From assembly GCA_031553855.1 (NCBI GenBank), contig JAVBKW010000013.1:25744-89743 (forward strand): DNA of 64,000 nt, read 5' to 3'. The position numbers and the translations under genes are program-made. Positions 32,714 through 42,132 of this stretch are shown in pieces (the stretch's first letter is position 1; the number at the start of each line of letters is the position of its first letter). Origin of the DNA: RACS-047 sp031553855. Its GTDB lineage: Bacteria > Bacillota > Clostridia > Christensenellales > Pumilibacteraceae. The notes below the pieces were generated by a model. The model had not been told where the DNA came from. It ran no database searches and saw only the letters and a list, made by a program, of their open reading frames with translations.

Positions 32714-33769
32714 ATGAAAATCAGCGAGAGAGAAAATTATTTAAAAGCGGCAAGATTTGAAACGCCCGAGCGTGTCCCTATGGTTTTTGCCATTAATCAG
32801 GCGTGCTGGACTCATTATCCGCATACGTTTTTGTTTGATATGCTGGAATCGCACAAGCTTTTATTCCCGGATTTTGTGCGCCCTTTAAAGTACGACGTAA
32901 AATTCCACGCTCTTGCGCGCAAAGACGAGCCTTTCACGGACGACTTCGGCTGCGTATGGGAAACTGCTATGGACGGTATTACAGGATCGGTGCATAAGCA
33001 TCCGATAAGCGACTGGTCGGATTATAAAAATTATGTCTTTCCCGACCCGCGCAAATGCAACGGAATATGCCCGGTCGATTGGGCGGAGGAAAAGGCGGAG
33101 ATACTAAGGCAGAAACAGCGCGGCGAGCTGACGGTCCGCGGACTGCGCCACGGCCATACTTATTTGCAGCTGTGCGACATACGGGGATATGAAAACCTCA
33201 CCTTCGATATGACAGACGAGGAGCCTTTACTGCAAGACCTTATCGACAAGCTTTATCAGTTCAATCTTTATATCATCGAGCAATACGCTTCCGCCGGCTG
33301 CGACGTTATAACGATAGCCGAGGATTTGGGCATGCAGTTCGGCCCTATGCTTTCGCCGGATTGCTTTGAAAAATATATTTTGCCCTCATATTCGGGTCTG
33401 GTCCGCGCGGCAAAGAAAAACGGCGCGCTTGTACATATGCATTCCGACGGAGATATAAGGACGCTTTTGAAGGGTATAACTGGCGGGGGCGTAGACATCA
33501 TCAATCTGCAGGATCTAGTGAACGGCATAGATTTTATCAAGGAAAAATTAAAGGGCAGGATATGTATCGATCTTGATATAGACAGGCAAAAGGTGACGCC
33601 GTTTATGAAGCCGTCCGACGTTGACGCGCTTATAAAAAAAGAGGTCGGCGAGCTTGGAAGCAAGCAGGGCGGATTAATGATGATTTACGGACTCTATCCG
33701 GGTATCCCTCTTGAAAACGTGAAAGCCCTGATGGATGCTATGGAAAAATATTCGTTTTATTTCGGTTAA
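32714..33769 (+). CDS. URO-D-family protein, HxH variant
   Basis: 351 aa with AAGGA upstream. The fold is URO-D-like: MKISERENYLKAARFETPERVPMVF start, DVITIAEDLGMQFGPMLSPDCFEKYILPSYSGLV, then GALVHMHSDGDIRTLL and GGVDIINLQDLVNG. At the zinc-ligand site it has His241-Met-His243 instead of His-x-Cys, so it differs from the zinc methyltransferases and from the protein at 28689. The catalytic role is unknown. It follows the six-hairpin gene directly, the same order as at 60744-63624. Confidence 0.75.
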   Translation: MKISERENYLKAARFETPERVPMVFAINQACWTHYPHTFLFDMLESHKLLFPDFVRPLKYDVKFHALARKDEPFTDDFGCVWETAMDGITGSVHKHPISDWSDYKNYVFPDPRKCNGICPVDWAEEKAEILRQKQRGELTVRGLRHGHTYLQLCDIRGYENLTFDMTDEEPLLQDLIDKLYQFNLYIIEQYASAGCDVITIAEDLGMQFGPMLSPDCFEKYILPSYSGLVRAAKKNGALVHMHSDGDIRTLLKGITGGGVDIINLQDLVNGIDFIKEKLKGRICIDLDIDRQKVTPFMKPSDVDALIKKEVGELGSKQGGLMMIYGLYPGIPLENVKALMDAMEKYSFYFG

Positions 33770-33774
33770 AAAAT

Positions 33775-35415
33775 ATGATAGATAAATTTTTTACAGTAAG
33801 TTCGATGGAAAAAGTTTTTTTAAACAAGGAACCCTTATTAAGAGAATCTAAGGGTTCGATGCTGCGTAACGAGCGTTTCAGCTTTCAGGCCGCGGTATTT
33901 TCCGACAGGCCGCACCGCAGCTGCAGCGTAGTTGCAGACGGCGTGTTGGAAAAATTTATAAATATAAGAATAACTGAAAACGTCCCTTGCGTTACAGTAA
34001 ACTATCAGCCGCACGACGATTATTGGCTCACAAGCGAGCCGGGGCTTTTTCCGGATGTTCTGCGCGATTTACAAGACCGCACTTTGGTAATTCCCGAAAA
34101 AAATTGGCTGTCTTTATATATAACCGTTGAGGGCAGCGCGCTTTTGCCAGCGGGCACTCATGATATTAAATTAAATATTTTATCCGATAAAGGCGTTCTT
34201 TTAGGGAGCTGCTCTTATACCTTAAAAGTAATCGGCTCATTTTTGCCCGAACATGATTTGTTGATCACGAATTGGGTCCATTATGATTGCATTGCAAACC
34301 AGCATAAAATCAAGCTTTTTTCAAAACAGTTTTATGACCTTTTCGGCGACTATCTGAAAAAATATACCGCCGCCGGAAACAATATGCTTTTTACGCCGCT
34401 TTTCACGCCGCCGCTTGACACTGAGCCTGAGGCAGAGCGCGGCACCGCGCAGCTTATGGGAGTCGGATTTAAAGACGGAAAGTATTCTTTTTCTTTTGCA
34501 AGGCTTAAAAAGTTTATTGATTTTTCGCAGTCACGCGGGATCAAATATTTTGAGTTTTCTCACTTGTTTACGCAATGGGGCGCGCAATTCTGCCCCAAAA
34601 TCATAGTGAGAACCCAAAATGCAGACGAAAAAAAGTTTGGCTGGCAAACAAAATCGGACAGCCCCGGATATATTGAATTTTTATCCGCTTTTTTGCCTGC
34701 GCTCATTAAGTTTTTAAAGAAAGAAAAATTGCTTGAACAAAGTTTTTTTCATATGTCGGACGAGCCCGGGCCCGAACATATCGGTCATTATGAAAAGCTC
34801 CGGGGCATTGTCAAGCCCCTGATATCCGGCTGTAAAATCATTGATGCAGTAAGCGACGCGGAGTTTTGCGAGAAAGGGCTTATCGACCTGCCTGCGGCGG
34901 ACGTGAACCACGCTAAGCCGTTTTATGAGAAAAAACTGGATCATCTGGTTTATTACTGCTGTACGGCGCAGGATAATTACGTAAGCAACCGGCTTCTCGG
35001 TATGCCGCTGCAACGGCTCAGGATAATCGGTATGCAAATGTACTGCTGCGCAGCAAAGGGCTTTCTGCATTGGGGCTTTAATTTTTACAACAGTCATTTG
35101 TCAAAGGATAATATCGACCCCTACGCCGTCACCGACGCTCTGTATGCGTTCCCCGGCGGCGACCCGTTTATAGTCTATCCCTCGAAAACCGGCGTATATA
35201 TGTCAGTCCGGGCGGAGACGTTTAAAGCGGCAATCGAGGATCACCGCGCACTTTTGCTGCTTGAATCGCTTATAGGAAAAGATAGGGTGCTTAAATTACT
35301 TCAAAGCGAGGGGATCGTCAGTTATACTCAATACCCGCGTTCGGCGGAGCGGCACATAAGTTTCAGAGAAAAAATCAATTCAATAATAGAAAAAAATAGA
35401 GAGGAATGTTTATGA
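33775..35415 (+). CDS. DUF4091 (GH123-like) protein, cytoplasmic
   Basis: 546 aa. The N-terminal half is a beta-sandwich (FSFQAAVFSDRPHRSC; WLSLYITVEGSALLPAGTHDIKLNI) and the C-terminal half a TIM-barrel-like DUF4091 domain. The motif FFHMSDEPGPEHIGHYEKL gives the Asp-Glu pair found in GH123 beta-N-acetylgalactosaminidases and related DUF4091 proteins, and GFLHWGFNFYNS and FPGGDPFIVYPS are typical of the end of the barrel. There is no signal peptide. The start has no good ribosome binding site but lies only 5 bp after the preceding stop, so coupling is likely. A second, exported DUF4091 protein is at 44725. Confidence 0.8.
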   Translation: MIDKFFTVSSMEKVFLNKEPLLRESKGSMLRNERFSFQAAVFSDRPHRSCSVVADGVLEKFINIRITENVPCVTVNYQPHDDYWLTSEPGLFPDVLRDLQDRTLVIPEKNWLSLYITVEGSALLPAGTHDIKLNILSDKGVLLGSCSYTLKVIGSFLPEHDLLITNWVHYDCIANQHKIKLFSKQFYDLFGDYLKKYTAAGNNMLFTPLFTPPLDTEPEAERGTAQLMGVGFKDGKYSFSFARLKKFIDFSQSRGIKYFEFSHLFTQWGAQFCPKIIVRTQNADEKKFGWQTKSDSPGYIEFLSAFLPALIKFLKKEKLLEQSFFHMSDEPGPEHIGHYEKLRGIVKPLISGCKIIDAVSDAEFCEKGLIDLPAADVNHAKPFYEKKLDHLVYYCCTAQDNYVSNRLLGMPLQRLRIIGMQMYCCAAKGFLHWGFNFYNSHLSKDNIDPYAVTDALYAFPGGDPFIVYPSKTGVYMSVRAETFKAAIEDHRALLLLESLIGKDRVLKLLQSEGIVSYTQYPRSAERHISFREKINSIIEKNREECL

Positions 35416-38300
35416 TAAGTAAAGAAAATTTTGACAAAGCGTGGAAGGGCAGTAAATACCGGAGCATACCGTTCTGGTCTTTAAACGGGAAGCTAGAAAA
35501 AGACGAGCTTTTACGCCAGATCGATTGCATGAAAGAAATGGGTATGGCCGGATTTTTTCTTCACTCGCGCACGGGCCTTGAGACGGAGTATCTGGGAGAG
35601 GAATGGTTTAAGCTAATGCGCGATTGCGCCGAGCATTCCGCCAAGATCGGTATGCAGGCCTGGCTCTACGATGAGGATCGCTGGCCCAGCGGAAGCTGCG
35701 GCGGGCTTGCGGCGAAGGACGAAAAGTACAGAACGCGTTACCTCTCTCTATATTTTGATAAAAAAGATTATGAAAACGATCCGAACGTTTTATGCGTTCT
35801 GGCGCGTTTTGAAGTATTTTTTACAGAAAACGACATAATAAAAGATTACCGCAGGCTAAAAGAAAACGAAAATGCACGCGCAGGGTATAGGGAATGTATT
35901 TTTACAGAGGAGCTTATGCAATGTAACAACAATTTTAATTCTTACTCCTACATAGATACATTAAATATCGAAGCAACCAATAAGTTTATCGAGCTTACTC
36001 ACGAAAAATACAAAAAGTACTGCGGCGATATGTTCGGCAAAGAAATATTGGGTATATTCACCGACGAGCCGTATAGGGGTCAAAACCTGATGAAGTTCGC
36101 TATCGATAATAAGAATACGAAATACATGACCCCCTATACCGGCAAGCTTTTTTACGAATACAGCAAAAAGTATAACGAGGATCTGCGCGACTCTCTGCCC
36201 GAAATCTTTTTTAAAAGCGAAAAACCCGGTTTCAGAGAGGTTTCATACCGCTACTTACTTCTTATAAACGATTTGTTTATTCAGAATTTTGCCGTGCCGT
36301 ACTATGAATGGTGCAAAAAGAATAAGCTTATTGTGACCGGCCACGTTCTGCACGAGGACAGTCTGACCGTCCAGACGTGCTTTACAGGCTCACTCATGCG
36401 CCATTACGAATTTATGGATTATCCGGGTATCGACAATCTGGGCGCGGACAACAGGTGTTACTGGGCGGTCAAGCAATGTAAGTCGGTTGCCTATCAGCTG
36501 GGCAAAGAAGCGGTTTTAAGCGAAATGTACGGCTGTACCGGCTGGCATATGTCTTTTGATAAATATAAACAAATTGCCGACTGGCAAATTTTTTACGGGA
36601 TCAATATTATTTGCGAGCATTTGAGCTGGTATACGATGAAAGGCCAGAACAAAAGAGATTATCCGTCCAGCTTTCTGCAGCAGAGCGGCTGGCATAAGGA
36701 TTTTCCTATATTGCAGGACTATTTCGCACGTTTTCAGGCCGTGCTTTCTATGTATGAACGTTCGTGCAGCGTTTTGGCAGTCAATCCTATCGAAACTATG
36801 TACGGCTACGTCTGCGTAGACTGGATAACGGTTCTGTCTCCTGCTACAGAGGAGGCGATCGAACTTGAAAAACAATATACGGATCAGTTTTTTGACCTTA
36901 CGGCCAAGCATATTGAGTTTGATTACGGCGACGAGGAAATTATGTTCCGTCACGGAAAAATCGTTAAAAGGGGCGGCAAGGCGTTTTTGCAAATCGGCAA
37001 GGCAGAGTATGATCAGGTTCTGCTTATAGAAAATATGCATTTGCGCGACTCGACTAAAGAATTGCTTGACGAGTTTAAAAAGCAGGGCGGCTTAGTAACT
37101 TATGATTCGTCGCTTCTTACGCCTTGCCCGATAGTCCTTTCAGAAAAAATCGCGCTCACAACGCGCAAAAACGGCGATGAATTATATTTGATAATGCTCA
37201 ACCTCAACGACAAGGAAGCGGTAGAAAACGTTTCCGTCACTCTGCCGCCCAAGTTTAAGGATTGCGTAGCGGAGGTTTATGATCTGCGCGTGGGGCAAAT
37301 AAGCGGGGTAATGAACGCCGGTTCGATAATTTTGAATTTCGCGCCCGCTCAGGAAATAGTCCTTAAAATTGTTAAAAGCAGCGATTTTAAAGCCGATAAC
37401 ACAAAATATGCGCCTTTAGCTATTCCTCAGGAAATGGAATATGAGCTGACGGAAGAAAACGTGCTCGTGCTTGATTACGCCGTATGTTCCATAGACGGAA
37501 AAGCGGTTTGCGGCGGGAAAGCGCAGGAGGTTTTGGCTGCGGACCGTTCAGTAAGAGACAGTTTAGGCCTTGAAAACCGCAGCGGATCGATGCTGCAGCC
37601 GTGGTATGCAAAGAAACATTTACCTGATTCTTATAAAAAGCTTTGCGACTTACAGCTTATATATAATTTTAATATCGAGCAGATCCCCGCGGGCGGCGTT
37701 ACGATGGCTATTGAAGAATCGGAAAATATGGAAATCTCGCTCAACGGCTCCGTTATTGATAAAGCTTATACGGGCAAATGGCTGGATATATGCTTCGATA
37801 AAATCAAAATTCCGGAAAATCTGTTAAAGTACGGCGAAAATTCAATCACGATAAAACGCAGTTTTTGCCGCACCGACAATATCGAGTCTATATATCTTTT
37901 GGGTCAATTCGGAGTAAAAGTCCCGTCAACTTTAACAAAATTACCCCAAAAACTGAGCCGCGGCGATATAACGGCGCAGGGCCTTCCGTTCTACACCGGG
38001 AGCGTTAAATATAAAACCGGAATTAAAAACGGAAACTATTCCTTATCATTTACAGACCCCGCTTTTGCTCTTGCAAAAATTCATGGCGCGCAAGGCAAGC
38101 CGTTTATAGCGTTTTCGCCTTTTGAGGCAAAAATAAAGCTTAAGAGCGAGCTGATTTTGGAATGTGTTTTCAACCGCCGCAATACATTCGGGCCGTTCCA
38201 CGCCAAGCCTTTCCCGATATACGGATACGGGCCGGACTCGTATGAGACTAAAGGCGATTTTTGGACGGACGAATATTTACTAGGCAAAAACGGATTATAA
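35412..38300 (+). CDS. GH106-like glycoside hydrolase
   Basis: 962 aa. I use the ATG at 35412, which overlaps the preceding TGA (ATGA) and has AGAGAGGA upstream. The N-terminus RSIPFWSLNGKLEKDELLRQIDCMKEMGMAGFFLHSRTGLETEYLGEEWFKL and AWLYDEDRWPSGS match the family often annotated as GH106-like alpha-L-rhamnosidases. Candidate catalytic acids are in IFTDEPYRGQ and VLSEMYGCTGWH. After the barrel come a beta region (YLIMLNLNDKEAVENV) and jelly-roll-like modules near residues 730-850. Cytoplasmic. With the six-hairpin proteins it points to a rhamnose-containing substrate. The exact linkage is not predictable. Confidence 0.75.
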   Translation: MISKENFDKAWKGSKYRSIPFWSLNGKLEKDELLRQIDCMKEMGMAGFFLHSRTGLETEYLGEEWFKLMRDCAEHSAKIGMQAWLYDEDRWPSGSCGGLAAKDEKYRTRYLSLYFDKKDYENDPNVLCVLARFEVFFTENDIIKDYRRLKENENARAGYRECIFTEELMQCNNNFNSYSYIDTLNIEATNKFIELTHEKYKKYCGDMFGKEILGIFTDEPYRGQNLMKFAIDNKNTKYMTPYTGKLFYEYSKKYNEDLRDSLPEIFFKSEKPGFREVSYRYLLLINDLFIQNFAVPYYEWCKKNKLIVTGHVLHEDSLTVQTCFTGSLMRHYEFMDYPGIDNLGADNRCYWAVKQCKSVAYQLGKEAVLSEMYGCTGWHMSFDKYKQIADWQIFYGINIICEHLSWYTMKGQNKRDYPSSFLQQSGWHKDFPILQDYFARFQAVLSMYERSCSVLAVNPIETMYGYVCVDWITVLSPATEEAIELEKQYTDQFFDLTAKHIEFDYGDEEIMFRHGKIVKRGGKAFLQIGKAEYDQVLLIENMHLRDSTKELLDEFKKQGGLVTYDSSLLTPCPIVLSEKIALTTRKNGDELYLIMLNLNDKEAVENVSVTLPPKFKDCVAEVYDLRVGQISGVMNAGSIILNFAPAQEIVLKIVKSSDFKADNTKYAPLAIPQEMEYELTEENVLVLDYAVCSIDGKAVCGGKAQEVLAADRSVRDSLGLENRSGSMLQPWYAKKHLPDSYKKLCDLQLIYNFNIEQIPAGGVTMAIEESENMEISLNGSVIDKAYTGKWLDICFDKIKIPENLLKYGENSITIKRSFCRTDNIESIYLLGQFGVKVPSTLTKLPQKLSRGDITAQGLPFYTGSVKYKTGIKNGNYSLSFTDPAFALAKIHGAQGKPFIAFSPFEAKIKLKSELILECVFNRRNTFGPFHAKPFPIYGYGPDSYETKGDFWTDEYLLGKNGL

Positions 38301-38345
38301 AGTTTTAGCAAAAGGTCAAAAATTTTTAAAGGAGCATTGAGATTT

Positions 38346-40073
38346 ATGATAAAAAACAAACGGAACGCCGAAGCGGTTGAAAACTCGGTAAACTGCCTGC
38401 ACGCAACAGACGACTACGGGCGCGAGGTGAATACCGTTGCCGGGCTGAAAAAAGATAAGTACGCCGGACTGTTCTATTTTTTGTGGCATGGCCAGCATCC
38501 CGATGAAATGGATAATATATACGATATCACTAAAATCCTAAAGACGGATCCTGCCGCGCTTTGGGACGTGGAATATAACGAAACAAGTAAGGTGCGTATG
38601 TTCCATCACTGGGGAGAGCCGCTTTACGGATATTATAACAGCAGCGACCCGTATGTTTTAAGAAAGCATATAGAGTTGTTCTGCTATGCCGGAATTGATT
38701 TTTTAGTGTTCGACTGCACTAATGTGGTTACTTATCCTAAGACGCTGGAAGTTTTGCTGCCTATTATGCAAGAGTATCACGACAACGGATATAACGTTCC
38801 TAAAATAGTTTTTTACTTAAATTCGCAGTCTTCAAAGGTTATCGACACCCTCTACCGCGGCGACGGAACGTCGGAAAACGACATTATGCGCAACGGTATT
38901 TATAAGCGCGGATTATATAAAGATTTATGGTTTATGCCGGACGGAAAACCGAAAATCGCAGCAATAACTAAAAAAGGCAATACCAACGCCGGAAGCGACG
39001 ACGTGCGCGTTACCGATGCGGAAATACTTGGTTTTTTCGACGTTTGGGAATCTCAATGGCCTAACAACTCTTTCCATGACGACGGCTTACCCTGGATCGA
39101 ATGGACGCGCCCGCAGCCTCTTCACAACGACGTTGTAAACGTAAGTATCGCCCAGCATAACAGGCTGCCGTTTTCCGACGCGCTTTTAAACGAGCAGACA
39201 AGGGAGGAGATGTGGGGAAGAGGCTATTCGGACCGTTTCGGGCAAAGCCACGATAAAGACGCTATGTACAGCGGCGTAAACTTTGAGGAGCAGTGGGATT
39301 GCGCGCTGAAAACGGATGCAAGGTTTTTGTTTATAACAGGCTGGAACGAATGGACGGCTATAAAATTTATCGACCCGTACAGAAACGTTCCGTATTTTGT
39401 AGACACCTTCAATCTTGAGTATTCCCGCGATATTGAAATGATGAAGGACGGATATTTTGATAATCCGTATTTGCAGATGGTACGCAATATCCGCAGATTT
39501 AAAGGAATAGAAGAGAAAGTTAAGTCCGGCGGGGATAAAACGCAAAAAATATATGCGGGCTCAAGAGGCGCGTCGAACCGCGATTTTAAAGCCTTTGCCG
39601 GTAACGAGAGTTACTGCGACGCAAGCGTAAAAAATATGATTGAAAGCGTAAGCGCGGGTCAAAACGAGAATAATATTTATTTTAATATAGACTGCGCCGG
39701 CCCCGTAAATTTAACGCCGGACAAAAATTCAATGAATATTTTTATAGGATTTGACGGCAAAGATAATCAGTTTCTGGATTTTGAGTTTGTTATAAACAGG
39801 TCGCGCGGCGAAGACGGGACCTGCAGCGTTGAAAAAATCAAAAGGACAAACAATATATTGAGCTATGAGCCGTTTTGCGCTGCGCAATATAAAATCAGCG
39901 GGAAAACATTTACTTTGACGATTCCCAAAGCGAACATAGGCGTGCAAAAATGGCGGACTATGTATTTTAAAATTGCCGACGGAAGCGGCGATGAGTGGAG
40001 CAAAGAAAAATTCTATACTCAAGGCTCCTGCGTGCCGACGGGAAGGTTCAGCCTGGTTTTTAAGCTTGGTTAA
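38346..40073 (+). CDS. GH99/WbsX-like glycosidase
   Basis: 575 aa from the ATG at 38346, 11 bp after GGAG. The N-terminal two thirds have the barrel pattern of GH99-like (including WbsX) proteins: GLFYFLWHGQ, MFHHWGEPLYGYY, HIELFCYAGIDFLVFDCTN and the terminal FLFITGWNEWTA. The C-terminal part from about residue 400 is a beta-rich, CBM9-like domain (NNIYFNIDCAGPVNLTP, FIGFDGKD). GH99 enzymes are endo-alpha-mannan hydrolases, whereas most relatives are uncharacterised. No signal peptide. It is the last gene of its operon, and its end overlaps the convergent AraC gene by 14 bp. Confidence 0.7.
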   Translation: MIKNKRNAEAVENSVNCLHATDDYGREVNTVAGLKKDKYAGLFYFLWHGQHPDEMDNIYDITKILKTDPAALWDVEYNETSKVRMFHHWGEPLYGYYNSSDPYVLRKHIELFCYAGIDFLVFDCTNVVTYPKTLEVLLPIMQEYHDNGYNVPKIVFYLNSQSSKVIDTLYRGDGTSENDIMRNGIYKRGLYKDLWFMPDGKPKIAAITKKGNTNAGSDDVRVTDAEILGFFDVWESQWPNNSFHDDGLPWIEWTRPQPLHNDVVNVSIAQHNRLPFSDALLNEQTREEMWGRGYSDRFGQSHDKDAMYSGVNFEEQWDCALKTDARFLFITGWNEWTAIKFIDPYRNVPYFVDTFNLEYSRDIEMMKDGYFDNPYLQMVRNIRRFKGIEEKVKSGGDKTQKIYAGSRGASNRDFKAFAGNESYCDASVKNMIESVSAGQNENNIYFNIDCAGPVNLTPDKNSMNIFIGFDGKDNQFLDFEFVINRSRGEDGTCSVEKIKRTNNILSYEPFCAAQYKISGKTFTLTIPKANIGVQKWRTMYFKIADGSGDEWSKEKFYTQGSCVPTGRFSLVFKLG

Positions 40074-40929
40074 AAGGCTTGTTCCGTAAGCGGAACTGCA
40101 GGGGCGAACAATTCATAATATTCTTAAAAAGCTTATGGTAAAAAGTTAAGTCGTTGTAGCCCACGTTATTGGCGATTTCAGCAATAGACATATCCGAATT
40201 AAGAAGAAGGCGGCAGCTTTTTTCAATTCGGAATTTCTGCAGGTGTGATATAAAAGTATGCCCGGTTTCTTCTTTAAATTTTTTGCTTATATATGAATTT
40301 GAAAAACTCTTTTTTTCCGCGTATTCATGCAAAATATTTGAATTGCCCGGCTTCTCGGACATCAGCTTTATCAGCTCTTGGGAAATACTGTCGGGAAGAT
40401 TTAAGGACATATCAACAGTAGCGTCAAAATATGTTCGCATTGCGATGATAAGTATTTGTATCAATAATGATCGCGCGATCTCATTGCATCCGAATTTTTG
40501 CAGTGCAAACTCAACGGCCAGCCTCCGGATACATTCGCTCACGGAATAGTCAGCGTCATGGAAAAGAAGCAGCTCGGGCGGCTCATGAAAATACCGGCTG
40601 TTGATTTTTATAAGGTAATTGTTCAATAGCGGCTCAAGTTTTGTAATATCTTTCAAGGACGGATCGATCAGCTCCGGAAGAAAGAGGCAATTGGTAATGA
40701 CGAGGTCATCCTCGCCTACTTTTTTGATGTCGTGCGTAGCGTGAGTGTCCAGTATGAAAAAATCGCCTTTACAGGCAAGCTTTTCTTTTCCGTTTACAAC
40801 GTTGATAGCTTTCCCTTGCTGTATATAGGCAAGCTCAAAAAAGTCGTGCGTGTGAGTTATGCAATTTTCAAAAACAAGCGTCTGGACAAAGAATGGATTA
40901 TCTCTGAAGAAAGTTTCTTTTGACGGCAT
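40060..40929 (-). CDS. AraC-family transcriptional regulator
   Basis: 289 aa. The N-terminal cupin-like sensing domain has THTHDFFELAYIQQGK and KGDFFILDTHATHDI. The C-terminal 100 residues form the double helix-turn-helix: YAEKKSFSNSYISKKFKEETGHTFISHLQKFRIEKSCRLLLNSDMSIAEIANNVGY... FYHKLFKNIMNCSPLQFR. GGTGG precedes its ATG on the minus strand. It has a consensus promoter of its own and faces the ABC transporter operon. Proteins of this layout are usually sugar-responsive activators. The shared 34-bp element upstream of both large operons is the probable binding target. Confidence 0.93.
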   Translation of the reverse strand: MPSKETFFRDNPFFVQTLVFENCITHTHDFFELAYIQQGKAINVVNGKEKLACKGDFFILDTHATHDIKKVGEDDLVITNCLFLPELIDPSLKDITKLEPLLNNYLIKINSRYFHEPPELLLFHDADYSVSECIRRLAVEFALQKFGCNEIARSLLIQILIIAMRTYFDATVDMSLNLPDSISQELIKLMSEKPGNSNILHEYAEKKSFSNSYISKKFKEETGHTFISHLQKFRIEKSCRLLLNSDMSIAEIANNVGYNDLTFYHKLFKNIMNCSPLQFRLRNKPFNQA

Positions 40930-40975
40930 AGAAAAACCACCTTATATTTTCGTTAAAACTAAGTGCTTATTTATT

Positions 40976-41004
40976 ATTATACGAGAATTATCTGATTTTG
41001 TCAA
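40976..41004 (-). promoter_or_regulatory. consensus promoter of the AraC gene
   Basis: On the minus strand TTGACA (40999-41004) and TATAAT (40976-40981), both perfect, are separated by exactly 17 bp. The regulator should be made constitutively unless repressed. Confidence 0.85.
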
Positions 41005-41029
41005 GATTGAAGAAAAGCGAAAAAATTAG

Positions 41030-41078
41030 GGAAAAATGGCGTTTTTAAGGCACTTTTTAATAGCTTTGGAAAAATCGC
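41030..41078 (+). repeat. direct repeats GGAAAAATSGC, possible regulator half-sites
   Basis: GGAAAAATGGC at 41030-41040 and GGAAAAATCGC at 41068-41078, 38 bp apart. The second runs into the conserved 34-bp element. Direct repeats upstream of the -35 box are the usual binding pattern of AraC-type activators. Confidence 0.5.
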
Positions 41079-41110
41079 CATATAATTTGTAAATTTTCAT
41101 TATTGTTTTT
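41077..41110 (+). promoter_or_regulatory. shared 34-bp operator element, copy 2
   Basis: GCCATATAA...ATTATTGTTTTT, matching 28582-28615 at 30 of 34 positions. It lies in the divergent region between the AraC gene and the ABC transporter operon and ends over the -35 box of the latter. Confidence 0.7.
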
Positions 41111-41132
41111 TGTATATTTTATATGCTATACT
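41103..41132 (+). promoter_or_regulatory. promoter of the ABC transporter operon
   Basis: TTGTTT (41103-41108) and TATACT (41127-41132) with an 18-bp spacer. As at 28608 the weak -35 box lies in the conserved element. Confidence 0.65.
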
Positions 41133-41187
41133 GTAGTAAATTTAATTATTTCGGCTTTTAACGGAAATATTACTGGGGAGGATGTTT

Positions 41188-42117
41188 GTGAGCTTTGTTT
41201 TGAACAAGAAAAAAAAATTCGACAAAAACAAAACGATTTTTTTGGTTGTTTTGCTTATTTTGCCGGTAAGTAATTGGTTGATTTTCTGGCTGGGAGTAAA
41301 TATTCAGACAATTTTGATGGCGTTCCAGACTTCAGAGGGGGTCTGGGGCTTTGGCAGCTTTAAAGATGTTTGGATGTCGGCAACAAACCCTATTAATCCG
41401 CTTATCAATCTTAAACTGGGCCTTAAAAACACTTTAATATATTTCTTCTCAGGATTATTTATCACCTTTCCCATTTCGCTGGTGATGAGCTTTTTTTTGT
41501 ATAAAAAAGTTTTTATGTATAAAGGTTTCAGGGTCATATTTTACTTGCCCTCGATAATTTCCGGCGTAATTTTAGTTACGGTCTTCAGCGAAATAGTAAA
41601 GCCCGGCGGTCCTTTGGGTTCCGTGCTTAAAGCGTTAAACCTGCCGGCAAAGGATTATCTGCATACGCCCGGTTCGGCGACGATTGTAATAGTCATCTAC
41701 GGTATCTGGACGGGGTTCTGCGGCAATATCCTGCTTTTTAACGGCGCGATGTCGAGAATCCCGGCCGACGTTATGGAAGCGGCCAAGCTAGACGGCGTAG
41801 GCCCATTCCGCGAAATAGTAAGCTTTGTGCTCCCGCTTATATGGCCCACTATCTCGTCTATGCTTATTCTTAACTTTACCGGTATTTTAGGCGCAAGCGG
41901 CCCGATACTGCTGTTTGCTCCGAACGGCGAAAATGAGACGACGACGATTTCGTTCTGGCTGTTCTATCAAGTGTACGGCGGCGGCGGCGTAGGTTCGGCG
42001 GCAGGACGAAATCTGTATGTGGTCTCGGCAGGAGGCATAGCGCTCACCGCGATCACGCTGCCGATTATACTCATTACCCGATGGCTGGTTGAAAAAGTAC
42101 CGAACTACGAATACTAA
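41188..42117 (+). CDS. ABC sugar transporter permease (CUT1, LplB/MalF type)
   Basis: 309 aa from the GTG at 41188, which is 7 bp after GGGAGG; an ATG at 41182 is too close to that site. Six membrane segments are visible, and the cytoplasmic EAA loop reads EAAKLDGVGPFREIVSFVLPLIWP, which contacts the ATPase. The sequence is of the LplB-like group that imports oligosaccharides in Bacillota. It is the first gene of the operon, 15 bp before the second permease. Confidence 0.9.
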   Translation: MSFVLNKKKKFDKNKTIFLVVLLILPVSNWLIFWLGVNIQTILMAFQTSEGVWGFGSFKDVWMSATNPINPLINLKLGLKNTLIYFFSGLFITFPISLVMSFFLYKKVFMYKGFRVIFYLPSIISGVILVTVFSEIVKPGGPLGSVLKALNLPAKDYLHTPGSATIVIVIYGIWTGFCGNILLFNGAMSRIPADVMEAAKLDGVGPFREIVSFVLPLIWPTISSMLILNFTGILGASGPILLFAPNGENETTTISFWLFYQVYGGGGVGSAAGRNLYVVSAGGIALTAITLPIILITRWLVEKVPNYEY

Positions 42118-42132
42118 AAGGAGGGAAACGTT

